Positions 41,811-51,139 of a stretch of DNA of 58,436 nt are shown one piece after another. Made by a program: the position numbers and the translations under genes. The notes under the pieces were generated by a model. It searched no databases. It was not told the DNA's origin and was given only the letters and a program-made list of their open reading frames with translations. The stretch lies in the NCBI GenBank assembly GCA_002407045.1, contig DHKB01000070.1:1-58436 (forward strand). Reading direction: 5' to 3'. Source of the stretch: Candidatus Bruticola papionis. GTDB lineage: Bacteria; Vulcanimicrobiota; Xenobia; Xenobiales; Xenobiaceae. Numbering within the stretch: position 1 is the first letter of the stretch; every line of letters starts with the position of its first letter.

Positions 41811-43946
41811 TTAGCGCTGGCATCTGGGGAGAGAAAAGTGCTTTAAGGCTCGGCCCAGGGCCATCATGGGGAAGTAGTGGCGATACATAGCATAGCTGAG
41901 CATAAAGCCGCGGCTGAGCTCTTGGCCCTGATCTAAGACGGAACCGCTTTTTATTTCGGTGCGAGCACCAGCGCCGTAGCCGGGGAAGCCTGTGCCTGTG
42001 TACTCTTTTTGCTCCCAAGTTCCGTCTTTTTGGTTGGCTATAAGCCAATTTAAGCCGCGCAAAATCGCCTGGTCGTAGCTATGATCTTCCAAAGCCAATA
42101 AGCCCATGAGGGCCCAGCCAGTCTGACTGGGAGTAGTTTTACCTTGTCCTTTGAGACTAGGATCCATGTAAGTAGCGCAAGATTCGCCCCAACCACCGTC
42201 TTCGTGCTGTACGGAAACGAGCCAATCGGCAGCTTTTTTCACCCAAGGGCTTTGCATATCGACGCCGACAGCGTGGAGGGCTGGCAAGATTAAACCTGTA
42301 CCGTAAATATAGTTGACGCCCCAGCGGCCAAACCAGCTGCCGTCGGTTTCTTGCTCATTGCGCAAATACTCTACGGCTTTGCGAACCATCATGTTGTTGT
42401 GAATATTTTGCCCGGCGGTACCGTAAGCCTCAATAACGTGGGCAGTAACATCGGCTGAAGGCGGATCGAGTACTTCACCAAAATCACAAAATGGTATCTG
42501 ACAAACTAGATCGCAAGTGTTGTCTTTGTCGAAGGCTCCCCAAGCGCCATTACTAGAGCGTAAGGCTCTAAGCCAGCGGAAACCACGCTTCAAAGCCACA
42601 TCTACTTCCGCTTCGCTGGCAGCTTGGTCGCGGTAGCGCATTAAAGCTATTAAGGCTACAGCCGCATCGTCAACGTCTGGATAGCAATCATTTTCGTACT
42701 CGAAGGCCCAGCCGCCGGGCTCAACACCAGGGCTATTTACTTGCCAGTCGCCTCTTGACAAGATTTGCTCATCTAAAGTGTAGCGCAAAGCCTTTTGCAC
42801 CATTTCCTGTTTTCCGTTAACACCGCAATCGCTTAAAGCTACTAAGCTCAAAACTGTATCCCACACTGGCGAAGTACAGCATTGCAAATAGGTACCCTGT
42901 TCAGTTTTGAAAGCCCAAGGCTCGTTGAAGGCTTGCAAACCGGCTTTCATAACTGGGTGTTTTAAAGAATAACCTTGAGTGTACAAACCTACTAAGGCGT
43001 AGATCCAAGGAGGCTGAATACCCGCCCAGCAACCGTCATTTTCTTGACGCTCGATAATCCACTGTTCGCAAAGTTTTAAAGCCATTTTGCGCAAAGGCTT
43101 AATAGGCGACTTGGTAGTGTAAAGTCCCAAAAGTTTGTCGGCTACGGCAAAGAATTTGCCCCAAGGGGTAGTTGCTTTGGGCAACGAGTAGTCCATTTTG
43201 TCGCGTCCCTGAGGGAAGAGCTCGTCTAAGCGCTTGTCGGCTGGTAACTTCTTGACAGGATGATCGGCCGAAATTAGACACAACGATACAATAGTGGCTC
43301 TTCCCCAGCTGGCAAACTTATACAAACTTATAGGGAACCAATTGGGCAAAAGGACTATTTCCGGCGGCAAGTTGGGGCAAGCTTCCCAGGGCCATTCTCC
43401 CAAAAGGGCCAACCAAAAACGAGTAAATACTCTTATACGTTTCAAGCCGCCTTTAGATAAAATCCATTCCCTGGCTTGGCGCATATGCGGATCTTCTGGA
43501 GAATGGCCAGCTATTCTTAAGGCTACATAACTTTCAACGGTGGCGTTGATGTCGCCCAGCTTGGAATCGTAGTAGACGCTCCAAGAACCATCTGGACGCT
43601 GTTCACTGAGTATAGAGCGCACTACATCGTTATACTTAGGATCATCTGTGATACCAAGGAAATACATGGCAATAATCCATTCAGCTTCAATAGCCGAGTT
43701 GGTCTTTAAAAAACCTGCCCAGTAGCCCTGTTCGGTTTGCTCCTTCTTGAGCCAATTTACAGCTGAATCGATAGTGGCATTAAGTGATTGCGCCCAAGCG
43801 TTGCGCTCTTGCTCACTGACAAAGGTGGCTTCCTTAGTTCGGAAAACGGGAGGCTGGGGAAGAACGACTTTCTGTGGTTGACCTAAATTTTCTGATTTGC
43901 AGCTGAATACTTTTTCAGCAGAGGCGGGCATGTGGCTATCTGTCAT
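41811..43946 (-). CDS. shc: squalene-hopene cyclase
   Basis: Cyclises squalene to hopene for membrane hopanoids; a monotopic membrane enzyme. The protonating DVDD motif (the class DXDD) is at residues 424-427 within YPDVDDAA. QW repeats are spread along both alpha/alpha barrels, for example QDGSW-type phrases (RPDGSWSVYY, NDGCWAGIQ, SNGAWGAFD, TDGSWFGRWG, EDGGWGESC). The 711 residues are slightly longer than usual. AAGGAGAT precedes the ATG. No squalene synthase genes (hpnCDE) lie in the window. A small membrane protein gene lies 16 bases upstream in the same direction. Confidence 0.94.
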   Translation of the reverse strand: MTDSHMPASAEKVFSCKSENLGQPQKVVLPQPPVFRTKEATFVSEQERNAWAQSLNATIDSAVNWLKKEQTEQGYWAGFLKTNSAIEAEWIIAMYFLGITDDPKYNDVVRSILSEQRPDGSWSVYYDSKLGDINATVESYVALRIAGHSPEDPHMRQAREWILSKGGLKRIRVFTRFWLALLGEWPWEACPNLPPEIVLLPNWFPISLYKFASWGRATIVSLCLISADHPVKKLPADKRLDELFPQGRDKMDYSLPKATTPWGKFFAVADKLLGLYTTKSPIKPLRKMALKLCEQWIIERQENDGCWAGIQPPWIYALVGLYTQGYSLKHPVMKAGLQAFNEPWAFKTEQGTYLQCCTSPVWDTVLSLVALSDCGVNGKQEMVQKALRYTLDEQILSRGDWQVNSPGVEPGGWAFEYENDCYPDVDDAAVALIALMRYRDQAASEAEVDVALKRGFRWLRALRSSNGAWGAFDKDNTCDLVCQIPFCDFGEVLDPPSADVTAHVIEAYGTAGQNIHNNMMVRKAVEYLRNEQETDGSWFGRWGVNYIYGTGLILPALHAVGVDMQSPWVKKAADWLVSVQHEDGGWGESCATYMDPSLKGQGKTTPSQTGWALMGLLALEDHSYDQAILRGLNWLIANQKDGTWEQKEYTGTGFPGYGAGARTEIKSGSVLDQGQELSRGFMLSYAMYRHYFPMMALGRALKHFSLPRCQR

Positions 43947-43962
43947 GCTGGGCGATATCTCC

Positions 43963-44385
43963 TTAATGATTATTATCGGTATCAGTATGAAGTTTAAAAA
44001 ATTGTTCAGCTCGTTTTTGCTCGCTAGTTTGCAATAATTTTAGGCGTCCTAAAACGTCGGTTACAAAAGCGATAACGAAAACAATACTAAGGGCAAAAGC
44101 TTGATTCCATTGCCGGTTGTAGGCGTCTAAGGCTTCTTGATCAGTAGGAGGAGCGTTTTCTGGACGCGGTTGTAAAAACTGAGGATCTAATGTATGGATT
44201 AAATAAGCTACAGCAACTATAGTAACTATCTTGAGCACACGAGCTATAAACCAAACGGATAAGAAACTGTGGTTAATACCGTTTTTTCTCTCGCGACGCA
44301 CAAAATAAAAGTCGCTTATCAGCATACAAATGGCAATTACTAGCAATATTACGGGTACAATATTGCAAACCAAGGTATAAGCCAC
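43963..44385 (-). CDS. small membrane protein upstream of squalene-hopene cyclase
   Basis: A 140-residue protein with about three hydrophobic helices (residues ~5-27, ~44-64, ~93-113), a Pro-rich loop between helices 2 and 3, and a charged C-terminus. No family recognised. GTG start with AGGTGA just upstream. It ends 16 bases before the shc start, making an operon likely, so a role in hopanoid handling or in a membrane domain is a guess from context only. Confidence 0.6.
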   Translation of the reverse strand: MAYTLVCNIVPVILLVIAICMLISDFYFVRRERKNGINHSFLSVWFIARVLKIVTIVAVAYLIHTLDPQFLQPRPENAPPTDQEALDAYNRQWNQAFALSIVFVIAFVTDVLGRLKLLQTSEQKRAEQFFKLHTDTDNNH

Positions 44386-44559
44386 AATTCACCTGCTCGT
44401 AAAAACAATTTGGGACAGGCTCTTGAGAACAGAATAGATCCGCTGCCTCAATAAAAACTATAAAAAGCACCCAACCCAGGGGCTGCTTTCTCCTCTGTTT
44501 ATCAAAAGCCTTTATATCCAAAAGCAAAAAGCCCAACTAGCTGGCGAGTAAAAATAACT

Positions 44560-46323
44560 TTAAGCTAAGCCTACTACGCGGTATATCTCTACTGGAGCGG
44601 TGCGATTGCGAACGTATATTTTGCGCACGAATTTAGCGTTTATACCCTCGTCGAGACTGTCGCCACAAATAAAAATTTCGTTAGGCCTACTATTGGAAAG
44701 GTTGCTTAATCTGGTGGCTCCGGAAAGCAAATCACGCATATTCTCGACGGTAAAGGGGCCTCTAGCCAAAGCTGGCTTTACTAATCCAGAATAGATGCCA
44801 GAAGCTATTGGTGGAAGTCTTAGCAAATTATAATTCTGTCCAAGCTGGCGGAGGCTCATTCTGGTGCGGATAATGGAGCGCACTGCTCTTAAGCCAGCGT
44901 ATTCATCTACAAAAGCAGCTTTCACATTGGCTCCCTCGTTGAGAATGACAAAACCACCGTTTATTTCGACAGCTTCACGCATAACTTGGCTAATATGGGC
45001 GGCCAGTTGACTTAGAGATAAGGTTGGCAAGGGCAAATTTTTTAAAGAAGCGGTCATAGTTAAGACTGTGACCAATGGAGGAGTAGCAGGCTCTTTCGAC
45101 TCGATAATACTTTTTAAAGAATGGACTGGAGCTTGATTCTCCGGACTTTCCTGATGATGTGTAGCTACTTCATCTTGTAAGCTACCCAGCAAGGCTTCCT
45201 CTCGAGAAGAGGAACTGAGCAAATAATCGTCCTGGGGACTTTGAATAAATTGTTCGGATAGCTCTTCACGGTCAGCTTGATTGGCTCCTATTTTTTGAGC
45301 TTCTTCCCAAATGTCTCCGGTGGCTGAAGAAAAAGGATCGCTAACTCGAGGCAAACTTTTGAGCTTATCTTCAGAGAGAGAATTACGCTGTTGAGCATTC
45401 GGTAAGGCCCTTTCTCCTGTTTGTCCGTCGGGAAGAGTTTTAGGCGCTTCTATATTCGGTTCTGGAGACACATAATGCACCGAGCCTATACGCAGCATTC
45501 TGACGACTTGAATAAGCTTTTCTTTTAAAACTAAGGCTGAATTGGGACGATACTTAGGATTCTTGTTCATCAGCCACATAATTATTTGCTCTATTTCGAT
45601 AGGCAAATGAGGCTCAACCGAAGTAGGACGCTGAGCTTTGTCATAGACTTGCATACGTAAAATAGCTGCGGCATCTTCGGCAGAAAAAGGGGTGATACCG
45701 CAGAATATTTCGTACAAAATAACGCCTACTGCGTAGAGATCGGAACGTAAATCGGCCTCTTTGCCTTGGGCTTGTTCTGGTGACATGTAAGTGCACGTTC
45801 CCAGAGCTGTGCCTGATTTTGTTAGAGCCGTTAAATCAGCGGCAAAGCTTATTTTCGCCAAGCCGAAATCGAGCACTTTGATATGGCCGAGATGATTAAC
45901 GAAGATATTATCCGGTTTTAAATCACGATGGATAATGCCGCGACTGTGGGCGTGATAAAGAGCGTCGCATAGCTCTGCGGTTAAAAGTAAAATCTTTTCC
46001 GGCGAAGGACGGTAAGCTCTCACATAATAGCGCAAAGATTTGCCTGTCAGCAGCTCCATAACAATGAAAGGGCGACCGTAAAAAGTACCATATTCATATA
46101 CTTTCACTATGCCGGGATGGTTGAGCTTTTGAGCTGCTTGAGCTTCGCGGGCAAAACGCTTGCGGGATGATTCTCTTTCACACAGAGCGGGAAGCAGCAA
46201 TTTTACAGCCACATCTTGTCCGGTTACTCTGTCTAAAGCGCGATAGACTTCGCCCATGCCGCCGCTGCCTAAGCGCTCCAGTAGCATGTATCTATTTTCT
46301 ATAACTTGGCCGTCTATTTCCAT
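44560..46323 (-). CDS. Ser/Thr protein kinase with degenerate class III cyclase-like C-terminus
   Basis: Residues ~12-270 are a full Hanks-type kinase: GSGGMGEVY glycine loop, Lys41, HRDLKPDN (catalytic Asp134), DFG (Asp152) and a TCTYMSPEQ activation end. A Ser/Gln/Glu-rich linker follows (~285-410). The last ~170 residues follow the class III nucleotidyl-cyclase order (VTVLTMT, NGGFVILNEGANVKAAF, PIASGIYSGLV, GATRLSNLS, IFICGDSL), but both metal Asp are gone: LTMT for FxDI and EGAN for xGDG. It therefore probably binds rather than cyclises a nucleotide. No membrane helix seen. It lies downstream of the transglutaminase-like gene, separated by a terminator. Confidence 0.82.
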   Translation of the reverse strand: MEIDGQVIENRYMLLERLGSGGMGEVYRALDRVTGQDVAVKLLLPALCERESSRKRFAREAQAAQKLNHPGIVKVYEYGTFYGRPFIVMELLTGKSLRYYVRAYRPSPEKILLLTAELCDALYHAHSRGIIHRDLKPDNIFVNHLGHIKVLDFGLAKISFAADLTALTKSGTALGTCTYMSPEQAQGKEADLRSDLYAVGVILYEIFCGITPFSAEDAAAILRMQVYDKAQRPTSVEPHLPIEIEQIIMWLMNKNPKYRPNSALVLKEKLIQVVRMLRIGSVHYVSPEPNIEAPKTLPDGQTGERALPNAQQRNSLSEDKLKSLPRVSDPFSSATGDIWEEAQKIGANQADREELSEQFIQSPQDDYLLSSSSREEALLGSLQDEVATHHQESPENQAPVHSLKSIIESKEPATPPLVTVLTMTASLKNLPLPTLSLSQLAAHISQVMREAVEINGGFVILNEGANVKAAFVDEYAGLRAVRSIIRTRMSLRQLGQNYNLLRLPPIASGIYSGLVKPALARGPFTVENMRDLLSGATRLSNLSNSRPNEIFICGDSLDEGINAKFVRKIYVRNRTAPVEIYRVVGLA

Positions 46324-46366
46324 CTTAAACTCACGATTGATTTATATATATCGGCTGACAACAGAA

Positions 46367-46415
46367 AAAGGCGGGGGCCGATTTTCGCTACGGAATAATC
46401 GGCACGTCCCGCTTT
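46367..46415 (-). terminator. terminator downstream of the transglutaminase-like gene
   Basis: A long two-part stem (AAAGCGGG with CCCGCCTTT, inner CCGATT/AATCGG) is followed by TTTTTCTG on the - strand. It lies between the 1149-residue gene and the kinase gene. Confidence 0.72.
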
Positions 46416-46472
46416 GTTCTCCCCCCTTAATCGCTTTTCCCTCAAGAATGCATTTGCGGCTATCGCTAAAAG

Positions 46473-49400
46473 CTACAACTCAAAGCGCGTATCTTCTAAA
46501 TACATTTCTAAATCCTGGCTGGGAATACTTATTTTCAGAACTTTACCGGTTTTTAAGTCCATATAGAAAAGCATACCCTTTTCCGTATCTAGACGGGCTG
46601 TTTCCACTTCTGTGCCGTCTGGCATAGTGATCGTTTCGTCGGCTTCGGCTCTTTGAATGGCAAGATCCTGCACCTTAAGAGAGCCAGGGATAAAAGCTTT
46701 GAAGCTATAAGCTTCATCGCCCTCACTATCGGAAGAGTCGTTTTGACTGAAAGTACCAGCTCCGGTTTCTCCTATAGGACTTTTAGATTCGGAACTATCA
46801 ACCTGAGCATCCGCATTTGAAGTAGAGCTGGGAGCGATAACTTCGCTGGAACTTACTACTCCAGTATTGGGATCGACTTTAGGCAACTCGGAGTCGTTTT
46901 GACTTTCTTCGCTAGCTTTTTCGGTAGTTACTACTGGACTTTGCTCTACTACCAAAGCCCACTGAGACAAGAAACGCGGATCGACAAGGTAGGTGCCTAT
47001 GGAATAAGGAATCTGGCGGCTCTTAGACTCGTCAGCCTTTTCAGCATTGTCTGAAGCGGCCTTGGCGCCGTCTTTCTCCTCATTTTTAGCTTCTGCTTGT
47101 TTGGCTTTCTCTGCTTCGGCAGCTTGTTGTTTGGCTTCGTCGTAACAAGCCTTGATCTCCAGTAAGCGATCTTTGGCTTCTTGGCGTGCCTTAAGTTCGG
47201 CTTGCTTTTGAGCTTCGGCTTCAGCAGCTTCCCTTTCTGCATCGGAAATGGCCGCCTCGGGCAACTCCTCAGCTTTGTCTACATCTCCAGAAGCGCCTTG
47301 AGCAGCTTCACCAATTCCCTGGCCAAGTTTATCAGTTTCCGCAGAGTTTGCAGAGGTTGCCTTTTGAACTTGACTCGGCTCCGAGTTACTGTTCGCCTTC
47401 TCGAGGCTCGACTCTGTCGCAGCAGGCTGGCTCTGCGTCTTGGGTTGCGTATTGTCGAGCGTGGGCTGAGCAACCGCGTTAGTCTGTTCGACTTGAATAG
47501 ACTCAGGAAGGGGAGGATTTTTCTCAAGCTGAGCTTCTTCCGCTTGTACTTCACTTTGTTTTTCGGCCTCTGCTTTTTCGCGCTCAATAAGTGCTTTTGA
47601 TTTAGCCGGTCTGGGCAGCGATTTCGATTCTTTAAGGTCAAGGGCTTGAGTAATGTTGGTGCCCTTGAAGGTAAAGCTCTCGCGATGGACTTTAACGCCA
47701 TTATCTTCCGTAGCTTGGAAAGAAATAGGCAAAGCATTTTGGTTCATGCTAAGCGTACTCTCAAAGACAAGGGGAGTCTCTTCGCGTAAAATTACCGATT
47801 CAGATTTAAAATCGTAGGTCTCGCCACCTTCGCGCACTTCCATGTCATACATGTAGGAGCTCTCCAAGCCGATAAGTTTGCCTTTATGGTAGATGCCATA
47901 AGTGCGCTTTTCGCCTATAGGCCACTTGAGAGGCGTTTTGAAATACTCGGTCGTGCGAGGGGGACGAGGAGAAAACTTCTCTACGTAAATGTCCATAGCC
48001 TGAAGATCGCCGCTTTCCCACAAAGTAATATGGGAAGCGTTAATAAAGCCAGATTCATTGGTGGTAGGATCAAAGGCTACCCAACCATCTTCGGCGCCCA
48101 GCCAAGCTTCTGTCCAGCGGTGCACTGTAAAGGAGCCTTTGTTATAAGACAAACCTCCTACGACTCTGGCGGGGATTTTAACCGCTCTGAGTAAGGCTGT
48201 TAAAAGCAAAGCTTTTCCTTCAGGGTTGCCAACTTGATTTTCTAAAGTTTGACGCGCTGAGGGCAAAGCTACGCCTTCGGCTATTTGGTTAGACACATAA
48301 CCATTTAAGCGCTGGGCAGCTTGGAAAGCCGTTTCCGATTTCCAAGTAACCTCTTTGGCTTTAGTGGTCAAGCTATTAACTTCAAGCTCAATGCCTGGAC
48401 AAGCTTGTAAATATTTTTTGAGGTTGTCCGGTACGGTCTCTGTAAAGGGAAACTTTGCTTTAGGAGTTTCGCTTTTTAAGTCGCTACTAACCACAGCGCG
48501 TCCCTTAATTTGTCCTTCTTTTACTTCACCGTAAAATTGTTGCTTGTAGTTTTTGATTTGGTGCTGGGCCAATTCTCCGCCACGCAATCTTAAGTCGACA
48601 AAAGCTTCTAAATGGGTAAGCTTGTCAGGATCTTGGAAGTAAATATTGGAAATTTCCGAATTGGCTTTGATACGTTGTCCGGAAGACTTGGCTACGGCCG
48701 AAACTACGCCTGGAGTAGAACGGCGGAACACCAATCCAGAGCCGATCTCTCTTATTTCGGCCAGTTCGTAATCTTTGGCATACACTCGTACGTAAGCCAA
48801 AGGAGCAGAGTTGGCGTCGGTAATTTTATATATTAAAGTTGTGTGTGCAACTCCGTTACGATCTTTCCATGTTTCTTTTGTTGGTTTGTAGACAATAGTT
48901 TTGCCTATCCCTTGTAAGATGGGATCGTATGTCTCTAAAACTCCACCCTGAGAAGCGGCTCTGACCATAAGCCAGTAATGCTCTGGGAAAGTGTCAAGGT
49001 GCCCCCACAAGTTGTTAAATACAATAAGAGGAGGTTGGTTAGCCGAATATTTTTGCAAATATCCTTGTTCTTTCCCCATATAATTGTTGTTTTGAGCAAT
49101 AAAATCTTCGGAGTATATACAATTGACGCTTAAGGCGTCTTTATTTTTTTTCTCGCCTTGAATGCAAAGGAATAAAGCTGGCGATAAAGTCTTTTTATTA
49201 ATTTGGGTATTAGCGGTGAATTTCAGATCTTGCACAGTGTCTACACCCATTTTAATACGCGAAGCAGAGTCCATAACATAGGTGGATTGGCCGCCTAACG
49301 TTAAAAGACGATTGATCTTGTACTGGGAGTAGCCTACTAACTGACCGGCATATTCGATAGCAAAGTAATTGTCGGTACCTACAGCTAAATTATTTTTGAT

Positions 49401-49922
49401 AACTCGCGGACCTTGAGGAATTTCTTGTTCCGGTAAAGGCTGAGCCAATTCCAATTTGGCTGGACGCTCTTCTATTTTGGCAGTGTTTTTTTTCTTAGCT
49501 TTTACGGGTGAAGGAGCTGGAGCATATTTATCCCAAGGGTTGTTGCCAGTTACTTCTGGCAAGTTGTCTTCCACTTCTGGACTACCTTCAGCAGTAGCTG
49601 GAATAGGCATAGCCTTTGAGGGGGCGGTAGAGCCGGAGGCCTTCTTGGAACTTGAAGGTTCGGCTTGGTATTTGTCCCAAGGGTTAGTGGAAGAATCTGT
49701 AGCTGTAGGAGCTGACGAGGTAGTAGCCGCGCTTGGGGTGGTACCTTTAGCCTTGGCTGCCGGTTCAGCTTGGTACTTATCCCAAGGATTAGCTTGAGCT
49801 ACAACTTGAGAATATGTGTTGTACAGTCGGCCATGAACTTGAGGCTCTTGTGAGTAAGCTGCCGATAAAGGAGCTAAGCAAAGTAAAGAAACAGCTGCTG
49901 CAGTAAAAGTGAGTCTGTTCAT
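46473..49922 (-). CDS. 1149-residue exported transglutaminase-like protein, nucleophile Cys replaced
   Basis: Signal peptide at about 1-24 (cleavage near AYS). Three NPWDKY units follow at 45-50, 80-85 and 128-133 in a low-complexity linker. A beta-rich domain (~180-450) precedes a transglutaminase fold at ~525-625, with IPARVVGGL, VHRWTEAWLG (His601) and VAFDPT (Asp618). The position of the catalytic Cys holds Pro567 (GNPEGKALLL). A second beta-rich domain at ~665-760 resembles the first (YHKGKLIGLES against YAGQLVGYSQ), an internal duplication. Then come a charged coiled-coil-like stretch and a final globular piece. Probably periplasmic; function unknown. The ATG has only a distant AGGA. 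Confidence 0.8.
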   Translation of the reverse strand: MNRLTFTAAAVSLLCLAPLSAAYSQEPQVHGRLYNTYSQVVAQANPWDKYQAEPAAKAKGTTPSAATTSSAPTATDSSTNPWDKYQAEPSSSKKASGSTAPSKAMPIPATAEGSPEVEDNLPEVTGNNPWDKYAPAPSPVKAKKKNTAKIEERPAKLELAQPLPEQEIPQGPRVIKNNLAVGTDNYFAIEYAGQLVGYSQYKINRLLTLGGQSTYVMDSASRIKMGVDTVQDLKFTANTQINKKTLSPALFLCIQGEKKNKDALSVNCIYSEDFIAQNNNYMGKEQGYLQKYSANQPPLIVFNNLWGHLDTFPEHYWLMVRAASQGGVLETYDPILQGIGKTIVYKPTKETWKDRNGVAHTTLIYKITDANSAPLAYVRVYAKDYELAEIREIGSGLVFRRSTPGVVSAVAKSSGQRIKANSEISNIYFQDPDKLTHLEAFVDLRLRGGELAQHQIKNYKQQFYGEVKEGQIKGRAVVSSDLKSETPKAKFPFTETVPDNLKKYLQACPGIELEVNSLTTKAKEVTWKSETAFQAAQRLNGYVSNQIAEGVALPSARQTLENQVGNPEGKALLLTALLRAVKIPARVVGGLSYNKGSFTVHRWTEAWLGAEDGWVAFDPTTNESGFINASHITLWESGDLQAMDIYVEKFSPRPPRTTEYFKTPLKWPIGEKRTYGIYHKGKLIGLESSYMYDMEVREGGETYDFKSESVILREETPLVFESTLSMNQNALPISFQATEDNGVKVHRESFTFKGTNITQALDLKESKSLPRPAKSKALIEREKAEAEKQSEVQAEEAQLEKNPPLPESIQVEQTNAVAQPTLDNTQPKTQSQPAATESSLEKANSNSEPSQVQKATSANSAETDKLGQGIGEAAQGASGDVDKAEELPEAAISDAEREAAEAEAQKQAELKARQEAKDRLLEIKACYDEAKQQAAEAEKAKQAEAKNEEKDGAKAASDNAEKADESKSRQIPYSIGTYLVDPRFLSQWALVVEQSPVVTTEKASEESQNDSELPKVDPNTGVVSSSEVIAPSSTSNADAQVDSSESKSPIGETGAGTFSQNDSSDSEGDEAYSFKAFIPGSLKVQDLAIQRAEADETITMPDGTEVETARLDTEKGMLFYMDLKTGKVLKISIPSQDLEMYLEDTRFEL
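49524..49790 (-). repeat. three NPWDKY-encoding repeats
   Basis: Three in-frame copies of an 18-base unit (49773-49790, 49668-49685, 49524-49541) each encode NPWDKY; two are followed by QAEP. Spacings are about 105 and 144 bases. The codons differ between copies while the peptide is identical, so the unit looks selected at protein level rather than newly duplicated. Confidence 0.85.
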
Positions 49923-50056
49923 AAGCTTGAGAAAATTCCTGACCTAATGAGTAAAAGATTCGTGTTCTGACTAAACAGATCGTTAATTGTTTCAAAAGTC
50001 GCAGCTTTTCCTTTTAGAAAAACACATCGGCTTTTTCTACCTTTATAAATTCTTGA

Positions 50057-51073
50057 TTAAGCGCTGAAAAGCTCTTGTAAATAGGCGTACATCTCTGGAT
50101 CACGCTGCTCTACAAGAGGCTTTAAAGCTGGTTGGAAGTAAGCTTCTACAGTTTCGGCAAAATACTCTGCTGGATTAGTAGAAGCATAACTAGAAACTAA
50201 ACCTGTGCGACTGTGGCGGAATTTGTTCCACAATTGTACCGATAAAGGCAAACGGCGACCGTGGCCTTCACTAAAGGCGTTGTCGTAAGCGTGGGCAAAT
50301 TCGTGCCTGGCTACTGAATGGTTTGGCTGCCCTAGTTGCTCTTCGCCTATAACCAGTAGACGCCTGGAAGAATCGTATAATCCACGCACTTCAGACCAAT
50401 AGCGGCCGTCAAAGGTTTTCTCGGAAGGAGCTACTACGTACATACCTTTTATTTTTAGTTGAGTGAGAGCTTGGCGACGATCTAACACAATAATATGAGC
50501 GCCAAAAGATCTCACTTGAGAAATGATCTTAGCTCCCATAGGCTCAAGCTCATCTTGAACTTTGAGACGTGAGGCTTCTGTAGGGGCGTAGTAGATCATG
50601 CGGTTGATCATCTCGCGTACAGGCGAATAAACTTGATGTTGGACGCGCTTATTGGGATTGGGTACAAAACCAGAAAGTTGGATTGTGGTAGGAAAAATTA
50701 AATTTTGCGGTTGCTTCTGTCCTTCTTGCTCCGACTTGCTGCGGCGGAAAGAGTCTAAATCGCTGAGTAAGCCGTTAAAGTCGCGCTCAGGTTTTTCTTC
50801 TTCGTCTTCCTCGTCGTCTTCTTCGCCAATAAGATCTATGCCCTTATGTTTGAGAAGTTTGCGGCGCAGTTTCTTTAAATAAGCTTTAGCTTCTGGTGAC
50901 AAAGTAACCGAATCTTCCAAATTGCCTTGCAAAGCTAAGGCAACCTGGTCTTCAATATCACCTACTTCTTTTAATATATTCGATTTTACGCTGCGGGCCA
51001 TTTCGCGTTGAACGGCCTGCAGATAACCTGCGTCGTATGTCCCTAAGTTGGGACCGCGAATTTCCATACCCAT
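50057..51073 (-). CDS. zincin metalloprotease-like protein (anthrax lethal-factor type fold)
   Basis: A 338-residue protein. The last ~140 residues hold a zinc-peptidase site: RHEFAHAYDN (HEXXH form, His257, Glu258, His261) and downstream NPAEYFAETVEAYF, supplying the third ligand Glu. That combination is typical of lethal-factor-like (ATLF) zincins. The N-terminal part is helical with an acidic run (EEDDEEDEEE, ~residues 78-88) and no signal peptide, so an unusual export route or cytoplasmic action is possible. ATG 51073 after AGGA; TTG 51079 and ATG 51067 are also open. Substrate unknown. Confidence 0.72.
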   Translation of the reverse strand: MGMEIRGPNLGTYDAGYLQAVQREMARSVKSNILKEVGDIEDQVALALQGNLEDSVTLSPEAKAYLKKLRRKLLKHKGIDLIGEEDDEEDEEEKPERDFNGLLSDLDSFRRSKSEQEGQKQPQNLIFPTTIQLSGFVPNPNKRVQHQVYSPVREMINRMIYYAPTEASRLKVQDELEPMGAKIISQVRSFGAHIIVLDRRQALTQLKIKGMYVVAPSEKTFDGRYWSEVRGLYDSSRRLLVIGEEQLGQPNHSVARHEFAHAYDNAFSEGHGRRLPLSVQLWNKFRHSRTGLVSSYASTNPAEYFAETVEAYFQPALKPLVEQRDPEMYAYLQELFSA

Positions 51074-51139
51074 AAGCAAATAATCCTAACCAATAATCGG
51101 TAGTAAAAATGTGAAGTCGATAAACTTCCCACAATTAAA

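Noticed and set aside
41707..42048. Minus-strand 113-codon frame overlapping the shc end
   Set aside because: Alternate frame of the shc 3' end, rich in Arg/Pro, no start signal.
44273..44536. Minus-strand 87-codon frame upstream of the small membrane protein
   Set aside because: Overlaps the GTG-started membrane protein in another frame and has no ribosome site.
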